Source: Allorhodopirellula heiligendammensis (GTDB lineage: Bacteria; Planctomycetota; Planctomycetia; Pirellulales; Pirellulaceae). Taken from it: a stretch of 64,000 nucleotides of DNA. The DNA lies in contig NZ_SJPU01000002.1 of the NCBI RefSeq assembly GCF_007860105.1, forward strand, positions 1,725,739-1,789,738, given 5' to 3'. Under the pieces are notes generated by a model. It had not been told where the DNA came from and searched no databases. It worked only from the letters and a program-made list of their open reading frames with translations. Below, in pieces: positions 35,343 to 44,687 of the stretch. The first letter of the stretch is position 1, and every line of letters begins with the position of its first letter. The position numbers and the translations under genes were made by a program.

Positions 35343-35675
35343 ATGACCAAGAAAAAAGTAGCCCCTACGACATTTGAGTATGTCGAACCCATCGGTGACC
35401 GAGTGCTCGTCCGCAAGGACGAACCCAAACGTGAAACCCGCGGTGGGATTGCCCTGCCCGATGCCGCCGAGATCCCCACCATCACCGGGCGGATTGTAAC
35501 GATCAGCGCGGTCGTGGAGCACGACGATGAACTACCGCTGCGCCAATACGACAAGATCCTATTCCATCCGAAGAATGCGATCCCTGTGGACTTGGAACAC
35601 GATAATCAATTGTTCGTTGTGCCGGTCGATGACATTGTTGCGGTATTCCGCCGCAATGCGCCTGAGGAGACTTGA
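35343..35675 (+). CDS. Diverged GroES-like co-chaperonin
   Basis: 110 residues: VEPIGDRVLVRKDEPKRETRGGIALPDAAEIPTITGRIVTI is the GroES first strand and mobile loop, ending with VPVDDIVAVF. GroES caps GroEL during protein folding. No groEL is next to it, and the mobile loop IALPDAAEIPT departs from the common form, so this may be one of several co-chaperonin paralogues, as seen in planctomycetes. ATG 35343. Confidence 0.85.
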   Translation: MTKKKVAPTTFEYVEPIGDRVLVRKDEPKRETRGGIALPDAAEIPTITGRIVTISAVVEHDDELPLRQYDKILFHPKNAIPVDLEHDNQLFVVPVDDIVAVFRRNAPEET

Positions 35676-35725
35676 GGCAGGTTCACCGACTGTGATGGCA
35701 CCGTGGGCAGGCCTGGACGCCTATC

Positions 35726-36115
35726 TTAGGTTGCTTCGTCTTGCCACAGGACGACGTATGCGATGGCTTGCGTGCGACATCCGCCCAAACTGAGATGGAT
35801 CGTATCGACACCGGCATCGATGGCTCGCTCGTGGGCGGTCCCTGATAGCGAGATCAGCGGTCCGCAAGGCGGGCGGGTCTGAATTTCAATCTCTGTCCAG
35901 CGGACGCCTTTGCGGTGGCAGTGCAACGCCTTGTATACCGCCTGCTTGGCAGCCCAGCGGCGGGCGAAGTGACTGGTCGCGTCCGGCAGTTGGGCACAGT
36001 GATCGATTTCAGACGGAGTGTAGACGCGTTCGAGAAATTGCTCGCCATGCTGTTGGATCATCTGTGCGATCCGAGCACACTGCACGATTTCCGTTCCGAC
36101 CGCCACGATCGCCAT
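35726..36115 (-). CDS. acpS: Holo-[acyl-carrier-protein] synthase with altered Mg ligands
   Basis: 129 residues in the AcpS family: MAIVAVGTEIVQCARI at the start, VYTPSEIDHC, FARRWAAKQAVYKAL, and the C-terminal HLSLGGCRTQAIAYVV. AcpS moves 4'-phosphopantetheine from CoA to a serine of apo-ACP. By direct numbering with E. coli AcpS, the two Mg ligands Asp9 and Glu58 are Glu9 and Gln58 here. It is the last gene of purF-trpS-acpS, starting 4 bases after the trpS stop. Confidence 0.88.
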   Translation of the reverse strand: MAIVAVGTEIVQCARIAQMIQQHGEQFLERVYTPSEIDHCAQLPDATSHFARRWAAKQAVYKALHCHRKGVRWTEIEIQTRPPCGPLISLSGTAHERAIDAGVDTIHLSLGGCRTQAIAYVVLWQDEAT

Positions 36116-36119
36116 GACG

Positions 36120-37082
36120 CTACCTTAATCCGCACGCCGAACGCGCTCGATCGAGTACGCCACTGGCAACTTCGCGGGCTCGTCCCGCACCCGCAGCGAG
36201 GATATCCCGCACGGTATCGAGGTCCTGGCTGAGTTCCTCGCGGCGCTCACGAGCTTCAGCGAAATATGCTTCGCTGACGTCAGCAACCGCTTTTTTGACC
36301 TCTCCATAACCAAACCCGCCAGCCCGATACTTGGCCGACATCGCGGCAATTTCATCGGGAGATGCGAACAGTCGATAAAGGTCAAACAGGTGATCGCCTG
36401 CAGGCTCTTTGGGCTCCTCCACCGGACGGCTGTCGGTCACGATTCGCATGATCTGTTTACGGATCTTCTTCACATCCCCAAACAGAGGCAGCGTGTTGTC
36501 GTAGCTCTTGCTCATCTTCTGGCCGTCGGTGCCGGGCACCCGGGCGCCCACGTCCAAGGTTTTCGCTTTGGGGACGACGAACGTCTCACCAAAGGTGTGG
36601 TGGAAACTTCCCACCAGATCTCGGCAGACTTCGATGTGTTGAATTTGATCAGCGCCGACCGGTACAATCTGCGAGTCGTATGCAAGGATATCTGCGGCCA
36701 TCAGCACGGGATAGTTGAACAGCCCGGCGTCCGCATTCAAGCCCTTTTCCTTCTTGTCCTTGTACGCGTGGCAGCGTTCCAGCAGGCCCATCGGCGTGCC
36801 CGTCATCAGTAACCACGTCAGTTCGGTGACCTCGGGAACATGCGATTGCACGAACAGCGTCGCCTGATTGGGGTCGAGACCGAGGGCCAACATATCCAGG
36901 GCGATGCCGAGCGTGTTGCTGCGAAGTTCATCGGGGTTACGAACTGTCGTCAGTGCGTGCAGGTCGGCGATGAAATAAAATCCATCGTTGTCCTCTTGCA
37001 AGTCGATGTATTGGCGGATGGCACCAAAGTAATTCCCCCAGTGAAGTTGGCCGGTAGGTTGGATGCCCGAAAGTACACGCAT
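36120..37082 (-). CDS. trpS: Tryptophanyl-tRNA synthetase
   Basis: 320 residues, class [19 protein letters not shown] has the HIGH-equivalent [22 protein letters not shown] and [33 protein letters not shown] are TrpS-specific; KMSKS occurs in [15 protein letters not shown] near residue 192. It charges tRNA-Trp. The 30 bases before the ATG are nearly pure pyrimidine on the coding strand with no Shine-Dalgarno. It lies between purF and acpS on the same strand. Confidence 0.97.
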   Translation of the reverse strand: MRVLSGIQPTGQLHWGNYFGAIRQYIDLQEDNDGFYFIADLHALTTVRNPDELRSNTLGIALDMLALGLDPNQATLFVQSHVPEVTELTWLLMTGTPMGLLERCHAYKDKKEKGLNADAGLFNYPVLMAADILAYDSQIVPVGADQIQHIEVCRDLVGSFHHTFGETFVVPKAKTLDVGARVPGTDGQKMSKSYDNTLPLFGDVKKIRKQIMRIVTDSRPVEEPKEPAGDHLFDLYRLFASPDEIAAMSAKYRAGGFGYGEVKKAVADVSEAYFAEARERREELSQDLDTVRDILAAGAGRAREVASGVLDRARSACGLR

Positions 37083-37112
37083 GGAGTGAGAGAGTGGGAG
37101 AGTGGGAGAGAA
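37083..37112 (-). promoter_or_regulatory. Pyrimidine-tract leader before trpS
   Basis: The whole purF-trpS gap reads on the coding strand as C/T broken by a few A residues, with CTCCCACT repeated. There is no purine-rich ribosome-binding site, so initiation may rely on ribosomal protein S1 or coupling with purF. Confidence 0.45.
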
Positions 37113-38726
37113 TTAGGTCACGCCGACGGCGTGGGCGAGTTGTTCGTAGGTGCGTCGGTTGTCAATTCGCGATCCGCGATTGTCGCAAGCGATCTGGTAG
37201 AGATGCTGACCGATCGGAGTGGGGTACTTGCCCGTCACGCATGCTTGGCAAAGTTGGCTTTGCGGCAGGTTGATTGCCCGGGAGAGCGCTTCGACGGGAA
37301 GGTATTGTAGCGAATCAGCACCGAGGTCGTCGGCGAGTCGCTGCTGAGCTTCTTCGGTCAACTCACCGGTAAGAGAGAAGTATTTCGGCGCGATCAATTG
37401 GTCGATCGTGCTCATGTCGATACCGTAAAAACACGGTGCCACGATGGGCGGACACGCCACACGGACATGGATTTCCTTCGCACCGCCCACATCACGAATG
37501 CGATCGAGCAATGCATTCATGGTCGTGCTGCGGACGATCGAATCTTCGACGAGGATGACGCGTTTGCCCTTGAGTACTTCGCGTAGCGGTGTGTACTTGG
37601 CCGCTGCTTTGGCCTTCCGTGCCCGTCCGCCCTCGATGAAGGTCCGCCCCGCATAACGGTTGCGGATCAGGCCCTCGCGGCAAGGAATCGATAGCTCATA
37701 CGCCATCGAATCGGCTGCGGCTTTGCTCGTGTCGGGCACCGGTACGATGATTGTATCGGGATCGTCCAGGGGGACTCGGCCGAGCGCGCGTTCGGCGGTG
37801 GCAAGTTCGCGTCCGAGGTTTGTGCGTGTGAGATAGACGCTACGGTCATCGAGTGTGCTCGCTACGTTGGCAAAGTACACCCATTCAAAGAAGCAGTGTT
37901 TGGGCTCCTGAGGTGGCGCGAATTGTTCCATTCGGAACCCCGTTTCCGGGTCGATAATGATGGCATGGCCCGGTGGCAATGATTTGATTTGATCGGCTTC
38001 GAACCCCAGGTTCAACAACGCCACGCTCTCACTCGCGGCGGCGAACAAGGGCCCTTCGTGGATATAGCACATTGGTTTATTGCCCATCGGGTCGCGGGCC
38101 ACGATCATCTCGCCCTCGGCCGTTAGGAGTGCGAGCGAGTAGGCGCCGTCAAAGCCCGCAGTCGCTTGCCGGAGCACATCGATCCACTCCAATCGCCCGT
38201 GGTTGGCCGATAATAATCGGGCAAACTCGTGCAAGAAGATCTCTGTGTCGGTGTCGAGTGTCAGGTGATGGTCACCATCGGCCAACAGTTTTTGTTTGAG
38301 CAACGAGTAATTCGCCAGCTGACCGTTGAAACAAAAACTAAACCATTTGCGTTTGTGGATGTGCCGGCGTTCAAATGGTTGGGCGTAGTTGCGGTCATCC
38401 TTGCCGCAGGTGGCGTAGCGAACGTGTCCAATCGCTGCGCGACCGGCCAAAGATTTCATTAGATTTTCGGCTTTGGCCCGGTGGTTCAGGCGGAATACCT
38501 CGGTGACGGTGCCGACGTCGCGACGGGTCTTGATCAGCCCTGGGCGATCCGGGTCATACGTGCTCATCCCCGCAGCGAGTTGGCCGCGATTTTGGATGTC
38601 GAGCAACATCCGCGGCAGGAGACGCGAGATGTGTCGTGGGCCGTCGTCGGTGCAGATCGGGCTGCGACCGCGACCGGACAGGTGATAAATCGCGGCGACG
38701 CCACATTCGTGGTTCAGTTCGGCCAT
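37113..38726 (-). CDS. purF: Amidophosphoribosyltransferase
   Basis: 537 residues. MAELNHECGVAAIYHL places the N-terminal nucleophile Cys8 after a seven-residue propeptide; AIGHVRYATCGKDDRNYAQPF and FCFNGQLANY belong to the class II glutaminase domain (1-240); the phosphoribosyltransferase domain shows VILVEDSIVRSTTMNALL near 385, the PRPP loop. PurF makes phosphoribosylamine from PRPP and glutamine, the first step of purine synthesis. It has an insertion near ICTDDGPRHISRLLPR not typical of E. coli PurF. First gene of a run with trpS and acpS. Confidence 0.93.
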   Translation of the reverse strand: MAELNHECGVAAIYHLSGRGRSPICTDDGPRHISRLLPRMLLDIQNRGQLAAGMSTYDPDRPGLIKTRRDVGTVTEVFRLNHRAKAENLMKSLAGRAAIGHVRYATCGKDDRNYAQPFERRHIHKRKWFSFCFNGQLANYSLLKQKLLADGDHHLTLDTDTEIFLHEFARLLSANHGRLEWIDVLRQATAGFDGAYSLALLTAEGEMIVARDPMGNKPMCYIHEGPLFAAASESVALLNLGFEADQIKSLPPGHAIIIDPETGFRMEQFAPPQEPKHCFFEWVYFANVASTLDDRSVYLTRTNLGRELATAERALGRVPLDDPDTIIVPVPDTSKAAADSMAYELSIPCREGLIRNRYAGRTFIEGGRARKAKAAAKYTPLREVLKGKRVILVEDSIVRSTTMNALLDRIRDVGGAKEIHVRVACPPIVAPCFYGIDMSTIDQLIAPKYFSLTGELTEEAQQRLADDLGADSLQYLPVEALSRAINLPQSQLCQACVTGKYPTPIGQHLYQIACDNRGSRIDNRRTYEQLAHAVGVT

Positions 38727-38828
38727 GAAACTAGTGTTCGCAAAAAAAGCGGATGGCTGACAGTTCGGTAACAGCCCATTGAGTTTACCGGCATCGCGAT
38801 AGAACGCAATTCAATGTCACCTTCCAGG

Positions 38829-40406
38829 CTACCTATTTTCGGTCACGGTCTCTTTTGGCGACCGGGTTTTAGCGTTTGCGGATGTGGCAGTAGCTGTGAG
38901 TCTCGATTTCCAGCCCACCCCCCATGCCACCAGAACACCCACAATGACCGTCATGCCGACAGCCGAAACGCCGATCGGGATTCGCTCCAGCAGTAGCAGC
39001 GGCAGCCCCACGGTGATCATGCCGCCACCAATAAAGGGTGCCGACAGGGGTGCCGCCAACGCATACTGTTTGGCCGCTGATGTTTCTAAGTCGGGATCGA
39101 CGACCCTCAATAACACAAACCCGGTGGCCGTCGTGCCCGTAGACATCCCAAAATTGATCAACCCCAGCTCGAACCAGTGGCTCTCCGGCAGGATTTTTCG
39201 AGACAACACCAGTAAACAGATCGTGGACCAGATTGCGCCGCCTAAAAAAAGTCCCAGCATCGGCACCCACAACGACGCCACCACGGCCAAATTCAGTGTC
39301 GCCACCGCAGCGACGACTAGTAAATCCATGCTCGAACCGACCAGTCGCTGAATTCTCTCATGGTCGATCCAGTGTTCCCCCGCAGTGCGCACCACGCAGA
39401 ATCGCACAATTGCCCCGCCAAAGAGTGTGTAGATGAATAAGGGGAACGAGCCCACCACGGAGGCCGCGCGAAGCCGATCTGTCAGCACCGCATCGCCGGC
39501 CGTGCCCGCTTGGTCATTTCCGAACGAACCCGCAGCATCCACCATCATGGCCACCTGATCGACGGCATACTGCAGTCCCACCCCGACGGCAAAGGCGAGC
39601 GTCAACCACAGCAATTGCAGCAGCAATGGGTCGATAGCATCGGCCGGCGGCAGCGGACGAAGCGGTCCGCCCACCTGGTCATGCGGCGTCGACGGCACTC
39701 CGATCTGTCTGTGTTCGGTAGTTGTCGACGCGGATCCATTGGGAGGCAATCCGGTGGCAACCCAGCCACGGCGCACGCCGAGCTCAATCCATAGAATCCC
39801 TGAAACGAGTCCATAGATCAAACCCGAAGTCGCCATCAGGATTCCCAGGTCCAAGCCGTTGTTCATCCCGATGCTGGGGTGCGCCAGCACGGTGCCCATG
39901 GCAGCGGCGGTACCATGACCGCCCGCAAAACCGGTTTCAATCAACATTCCCGCCGAGGCTGGCAGTGAGAATTGGGGACCGATCCACCACCACACCAACA
40001 CCAATCCGATCGCCGTTTGACCGAGCACGATGATCCACACCATCAACGCTTCACGGGCAACAGGGGAAAATCCCTCCCGGTCGCCGTGCCGGTCAGTCGC
40101 CAGACGCTCGGGTGATTTGGTCAACAGCATCCCTGCGAACACGACCGCGATCAACCAGGTCGGCCAAGCCCGCAGATTTGTCACCGCATCACGAATGAAG
40201 GACTCGAGTGCTGCATGCCATGTGCTCGCCAGGAGTTGGCCGTCGAACGACCAGCAGAACCACGTCAGGAATTGCAGACCGGCCAAACCAATTGCCCCCG
40301 CGATGAGTGACGCGGGAATGCGGGCGGTTGCGAAAATACGGAATCTGGAGCGTATTCCTACCCCGAGGCACAGCAACGCGGCGGTGAGAATGACAGCGCC
40401 TAGCAT
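38829..40406 (-). CDS. GltS-type sodium/glutamate symporter family protein
   Basis: 525 residues with about twelve hydrophobic segments in two halves. TGFAGGHGTAAAMGTVL near 175-190 is the pore-loop motif of the GltS family, and the second half has LGLINFGMSTGTTATGFVLLRVVDP and SAPFIGGGMITVGLPLLL, fitting an inverted repeat. A hydrophilic insert of about 50 residues separates the halves, which makes it longer than the roughly 400-residue E. coli GltS. Sodium-coupled glutamate uptake is expected from the family, but the substrate may differ. Confidence 0.8.
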   Translation of the reverse strand: MLGAVILTAALLCLGVGIRSRFRIFATARIPASLIAGAIGLAGLQFLTWFCWSFDGQLLASTWHAALESFIRDAVTNLRAWPTWLIAVVFAGMLLTKSPERLATDRHGDREGFSPVAREALMVWIIVLGQTAIGLVLVWWWIGPQFSLPASAGMLIETGFAGGHGTAAAMGTVLAHPSIGMNNGLDLGILMATSGLIYGLVSGILWIELGVRRGWVATGLPPNGSASTTTEHRQIGVPSTPHDQVGGPLRPLPPADAIDPLLLQLLWLTLAFAVGVGLQYAVDQVAMMVDAAGSFGNDQAGTAGDAVLTDRLRAASVVGSFPLFIYTLFGGAIVRFCVVRTAGEHWIDHERIQRLVGSSMDLLVVAAVATLNLAVVASLWVPMLGLFLGGAIWSTICLLVLSRKILPESHWFELGLINFGMSTGTTATGFVLLRVVDPDLETSAAKQYALAAPLSAPFIGGGMITVGLPLLLLERIPIGVSAVGMTVIVGVLVAWGVGWKSRLTATATSANAKTRSPKETVTENR

Positions 40407-40692
40407 GGCTCCGGTACGAAAAAAAGTTCGGGGGCGTTGAAGTCATGTCAGTTTAACGTTTCGTCAGTTCCGCACAGGGGGTGGCCGAGATGGTCCTCCC
40501 CGCTCCGCGAGGCCGCACGTCGACACACTGTATCGGCGTTGGGCATAGGATCGCTATCTCCCTCCTAAACGGAACTACTCAGCGATGACATGCGTCCGTA
40601 TCATCGAGGGATAATTCGTCTCCTGCCGTTCAGTTGCCTACATTAAAGTAGGTTGTTGTCGACCTCGAGGGCAACGAAAACGATCCACCGCC

Positions 40693-43600
40693 ATGCTTGA
40701 TCCCCTTAATAATCGTCTGAATCTCATGTTCCGAAGTTTCACTGTCCTGCTGCTGACGTGGACGATCTTGATCATCGCTAGTCTCGCGTCAAGCCCGTCG
40801 GTGGCCCAGGTAGGATTAGGAACTGATCCGATGATCACCTACTACCAAGCGTTGCAGGCGTATCGTGACGGCGACATCGAGAACGCGATACGTGGCTTTG
40901 AGGCCGCTGAGCGAGGCACCCGTACCGACCCCAGCGGCAAGTGGATTGATGCCATTCCCGCTCGCGTGATGCTTGCCGAGTGCTACTGGCAACTTGGTCA
41001 CCTGCCCGCCTGTCAGGCTAATCTCGATGCCGCCACTGGGATTGCGATCCGCCACCAGGGCTGGATCGGTAGCCTCGATTTCTCGGTGCTCAATACCGCT
41101 CCGCAGGTTGCCGCCCCAGGGAATCTATGGCCGGAGGTGGCCGCAGTGCAGATTCTGTCGGTGCCCAGCAGGATACCTGTGCATATTGGTCAAGCCGTCA
41201 CGGAGCAATCGCTCGCTGCCGGCGGTGTAATCACGCCGCCGAATATCAAGAACCTCGATGCCATTGAAATCATGCGTTGTCTCGCGGTGGCATCGCATCG
41301 TCGCCGGGTTTTGCTCGGGCCACTCGCTGTGGACAGCACGATGGGGAGCGAGCTTCTCGAAGCGACGAAGCGGCCCACAGCTTTGAACCAGCCGTTGGCC
41401 AAGAGTCTGCTAAACGCCATGCGCGGTTGTGAATACTACGCGACTGGCGAAGACAAAACTGCGGTGGATCGAGCGAATAATTACGCGTCTCCAGGCGGGG
41501 TTCATCCGCTCACGCCATTGTCGATGTTATGTGCCCTGAAGGTTTCCACAGGAGGTAACGACCTTGGTGAACTGAATGGTGACAGTCGTCGATCACTCGT
41601 TAATACCGCACAACAGATTGTCAACGCCGCCGCCGCATTGGAACAATACGAGTGGATTGGCGAAGCGTTGCAGGTCGCCATGGGAGTCGCCGACGAAGCC
41701 CAGCTTAGTCGCGTTGAGCAGACGGCCCTGATGGCGGGGCGAACGTTGGTCCAGCGATCACGCTTGGCCTCGCTGCACTGCTATCTGGTTGCCGCCGATG
41801 CAGCCGTTTCAGCGGGCCGCGTCGAACCGGCGACCGAGCACTTGCAGACAGCATTGGCCTTGACGGGACGACGGGACATCCAGTTGCCACGACTACAAGC
41901 CTACGCTGCTTATGTTGCTGCGAGAATCGCGGCCAAGAATGGGCAGTCGATTGGCATCTCGATGGGTAGTGAGATGACTTCCGCTCTCACCACCATGAAC
42001 GATTTTATCCTCCATGGACGCAATCAGCGTCGACCGATCATGGCGATGCCGTTTCTCCATCAGGTCGACATCGTGATGGCGAGTATGAGTGGCAATGTCG
42101 GCAACCAATCAGCCAAACGAATTCTCAGTGCCTATGCGAGTCCCGCCGGCATCGGACTGTGGCGTCAAGATCCGCTCAACGCGCTTGCCGCCATCAATTT
42201 CGACGACTCTGCGTTGCACGCAGCGTTATTGAGACTCGCATCGCTAGAGAATGATGGGATCGGCGTCTTGAAGCAAACTGACCGGTTGCTCGCCAAGCGA
42301 TTCACCAGCCAGCTGCCCCTGCAGGGGCGTCTGTTGCAATTGCGGACGCTCGCTTCGGCATCGACGGATTCGATGTGGCCATCGGTCCGCCAGTCCATGG
42401 AGTCGCCTGTGCCCGCTCTTAAACGTGTGCGGGAGCTAACACAGGCGGCGATCATTCCACCGGCGCCAGCGCCGAGAGATCCCGCCGCCGCGGCGGCCAG
42501 TTGGGGAGCCGCACGCTCACTCGCCGACGCGCACGTGATGGAGGCCCTGTTGAGCGACCTATCGCTCGCGCGCATCGCGGTGCCCGAAGTCAACCCGCCG
42601 CGGGTCGCGACGACGGATGTGGATGAAATCCCCGATGGCACGGTCTTGTTGACGTTTTTGGTGGACTCCGGCCGCATCATCGCGTCGGCTTCCCGCGACG
42701 GCGTCACGCGGACCTGGGTAGTGCCGGGCGCGAATCGATTGCCCGCCATGGTGAGCCGCCTGCTGCAAGACATGGGCGCATCGCAATCGCGAGGAAAGCG
42801 TTTGCCCGATGACGACACCCAATGGAAAGCGGCGGCAACGAAAATACGTAGTTACTTGTTTCCAGCGGATTCAGGATGGTCCGAAGACGGCTTGGAGAGA
42901 GTGATTGTGGTCCCCGACGGCCCCCTCTGGTATCTCCCATTTGAGCTCCTTCCACTCGCCGACATCGCAGCGAGCAACGGTGAGGAGAACGCTGAGCCGA
43001 AGCCTGAGTCGCGCTGGGCCGATGCGCTGGAGGTGCAGTACGCACCGACCCCAGGGTTGGCCCTGCGGAATGCAGAGGGCGCAACGTCTGCGGACCAAAT
43101 CGCCATGGTCGCAGGGAACTTTTTTGCCGTCCGAGATGCGCAGGCCAACGAGGCGATGGTGCGAGATGTTATGCAGACCGCTGACAACGCCATCATCAGT
43201 TCACTAGTGGCGTCCCCTGCCACGAGTAACATGGGGCTGAATGTTGGCCATCTCATCGTCGCTGCGCCCATCACGCCAAACCTGAAAAGCCCTCTCTCCA
43301 CACAAATTATTCCGCTCGACAGCACGAGCGGGCAGGCAGCAGGTCGCTCCGATACTCTTCGCGACTGGGTGCGGTTGCCAGCAAGTGGTCCCCGGACCGT
43401 TTTCCTACCAGGACTGCGCACCAGTGCTGCCACGTCGAAACTCGGTGACGGCAGCGAGCTGTTTTACCCAATGATCTCATTGCAAGCCTCGGGAGTTCGG
43501 GAGGTTGGCTTAAGTCGCTGGGCTACCGGTGGCGCCTCGGCAGCTGCGGTCTTGTCCGAGGTCGTCAACGAGGTCCCATACACCTCCCTTGCTGCCGCCA

Positions 43601-43773
43601 TCCGGCGCGGCACCATGATGCTGCGACAGACCGAGTTATCCCTTTCCCGGGAACCTCTGCTCGGTAAAGCCGACAGCGAAGCGACTGAGATCAGTGGTGA
43701 TGAACCGCTATTTTGGGCGACGTACTTGAGCAGCGGATCGCTCCAGCTCGCCCCCCCGACGAAAGAGGATTGA
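40693..43773 (+). CDS. Exported TPR protein with degenerate CHAT domain
   Basis: 1026 residues; ATG 40726 (MFRSFTVLLL) is an alternative start with a shorter signal peptide ending at SPSVAQ. Residues about 45-640 are TPR-like helical repeats beginning ALQAYRDGDIENAIRGFEAAE. The C-terminal 380 residues align to CHAT peptidases: VIVVPDGPLWYLPFELLP at 737-754, a block near HLIVAAP at 853-859, VFLPGLRTSAAT at 904-915, and PLFWATYLSSG at the end. The catalytic His and Cys positions carry Ala857 and Leu908, so proteolysis is unlikely. A scaffold or binding role is inferred. Confidence 0.7.
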   Translation: MLDPLNNRLNLMFRSFTVLLLTWTILIIASLASSPSVAQVGLGTDPMITYYQALQAYRDGDIENAIRGFEAAERGTRTDPSGKWIDAIPARVMLAECYWQLGHLPACQANLDAATGIAIRHQGWIGSLDFSVLNTAPQVAAPGNLWPEVAAVQILSVPSRIPVHIGQAVTEQSLAAGGVITPPNIKNLDAIEIMRCLAVASHRRRVLLGPLAVDSTMGSELLEATKRPTALNQPLAKSLLNAMRGCEYYATGEDKTAVDRANNYASPGGVHPLTPLSMLCALKVSTGGNDLGELNGDSRRSLVNTAQQIVNAAAALEQYEWIGEALQVAMGVADEAQLSRVEQTALMAGRTLVQRSRLASLHCYLVAADAAVSAGRVEPATEHLQTALALTGRRDIQLPRLQAYAAYVAARIAAKNGQSIGISMGSEMTSALTTMNDFILHGRNQRRPIMAMPFLHQVDIVMASMSGNVGNQSAKRILSAYASPAGIGLWRQDPLNALAAINFDDSALHAALLRLASLENDGIGVLKQTDRLLAKRFTSQLPLQGRLLQLRTLASASTDSMWPSVRQSMESPVPALKRVRELTQAAIIPPAPAPRDPAAAAASWGAARSLADAHVMEALLSDLSLARIAVPEVNPPRVATTDVDEIPDGTVLLTFLVDSGRIIASASRDGVTRTWVVPGANRLPAMVSRLLQDMGASQSRGKRLPDDDTQWKAAATKIRSYLFPADSGWSEDGLERVIVVPDGPLWYLPFELLPLADIAASNGEENAEPKPESRWADALEVQYAPTPGLALRNAEGATSADQIAMVAGNFFAVRDAQANEAMVRDVMQTADNAIISSLVASPATSNMGLNVGHLIVAAPITPNLKSPLSTQIIPLDSTSGQAAGRSDTLRDWVRLPASGPRTVFLPGLRTSAATSKLGDGSELFYPMISLQASGVREVGLSRWATGGASAAAVLSEVVNEVPYTSLAAAIRRGTMMLRQTELSLSREPLLGKADSEATEISGDEPLFWATYLSSGSLQLAPPTKED

Positions 43774-43862
43774 GCGTCACGACCCCACGTCCGATCCACT
43801 GTATGGATGGCCAGGCGACGTCTAACTGTCCGACGCAAAATCGCCGGCATCGTCCAGTTGAA

Positions 43863-44501
43863 TTAGCGTTCGGCGGGCGGGCGACGCTGACCACGTCCAC
43901 CTGCACGTTGTTCCTGACCTTGGTTGAGCTCTTGCGGGCCTCCGGGGCCTCCCGGACCTCGCTGCATTTGCTGTTGCTGTTGGGCAGTCAAAATTCGTGA
44001 TAGTTGGGCGTCGACTTCTGCTTGGAGTTGCGCGATTGCCGCTCGTTGATCGGTCGTCAATTCCAGTTGGTCTTGGATGAATGGGGGCAAGATCTGGCCG
44101 ACCTGCGGTGGGCCGAATTCGCCAGGGCCACCGGGCATGCCGCCAGGAGGCGGTCCGCCGGGTCCACGCTGTCCGCCGCCGAATCCCTGTTCACGACCCT
44201 GGGCGGCGTTGTCGGGCTGTCCCCCCGTGATCGCCGACAGCTCGGCCCTCGTAACGATTCCATCTTGATTCGCATCGGCTCGGTTAAGCATGGCCCGCAG
44301 ACGCATGTCGGTGACCTCATCTGCTGTCAGTTGCCCATCACCGTTCGTGTCCATCATCATCAAACGATCGACTGGAGACACGCCAGTCCGGCCGTTGTTG
44401 AATCCGCCCTGGCCGCGCCCGCCCCCCGGGGGCTGCGCGATTGCATATGTCGTGAATGTCAAAACGGTGACAGAACCGAGCAGTCTGGAGAGTTTGTTCA
44501 T
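43863..44501 (-). CDS. Exported EF-hand protein, Gly/Pro/Gln-rich
   Basis: 212 residues from ATG 44501, preceded by AGGAAC; the longer frame to 44624 is not supported. A signal peptide ends at YAIAQ. Two EF-hand loops lie at about 52-90: DTNGDGQLTADEV and DANQDGIVTRAEL, both with the acidic ligand positions intact. The rest is low complexity (GGPPPGGMPGGPGEFGPP, QQQQQMQRGPGGPGG) around a helical LELTTDQRAAIAQLQAEVDAQLSRIL stretch. A calcium-binding envelope protein of the EF-hand type frequent in planctomycetes. Confidence 0.8.
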   Translation of the reverse strand: MNKLSRLLGSVTVLTFTTYAIAQPPGGGRGQGGFNNGRTGVSPVDRLMMMDTNGDGQLTADEVTDMRLRAMLNRADANQDGIVTRAELSAITGGQPDNAAQGREQGFGGGQRGPGGPPPGGMPGGPGEFGPPQVGQILPPFIQDQLELTTDQRAAIAQLQAEVDAQLSRILTAQQQQQMQRGPGGPGGPQELNQGQEQRAGGRGQRRPPAER

Positions 44502-44687
44502 GGATTGTTCCTGACGAGAGTGAAAAGAAGAGCACCGACAAGCCGCATGGCAACGCCCGCTTTCAACAGGGTTGCGACGCGGAGCGAAAACCGCCACAGA
44601 ATCTCGCGGGAATTCCCAGGACAAAACATGCTCAGCTCGAACAGCTGAATCGTTTTGGGGCTGGCGGCTACGACACCGTCCAGAGGC

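Noticed and set aside
43794-43808. Small hairpin ATCCA-CTGTA-TGGAT between convergent genes
   Set aside because: Only five pairs and no T-run; too weak to call a terminator.
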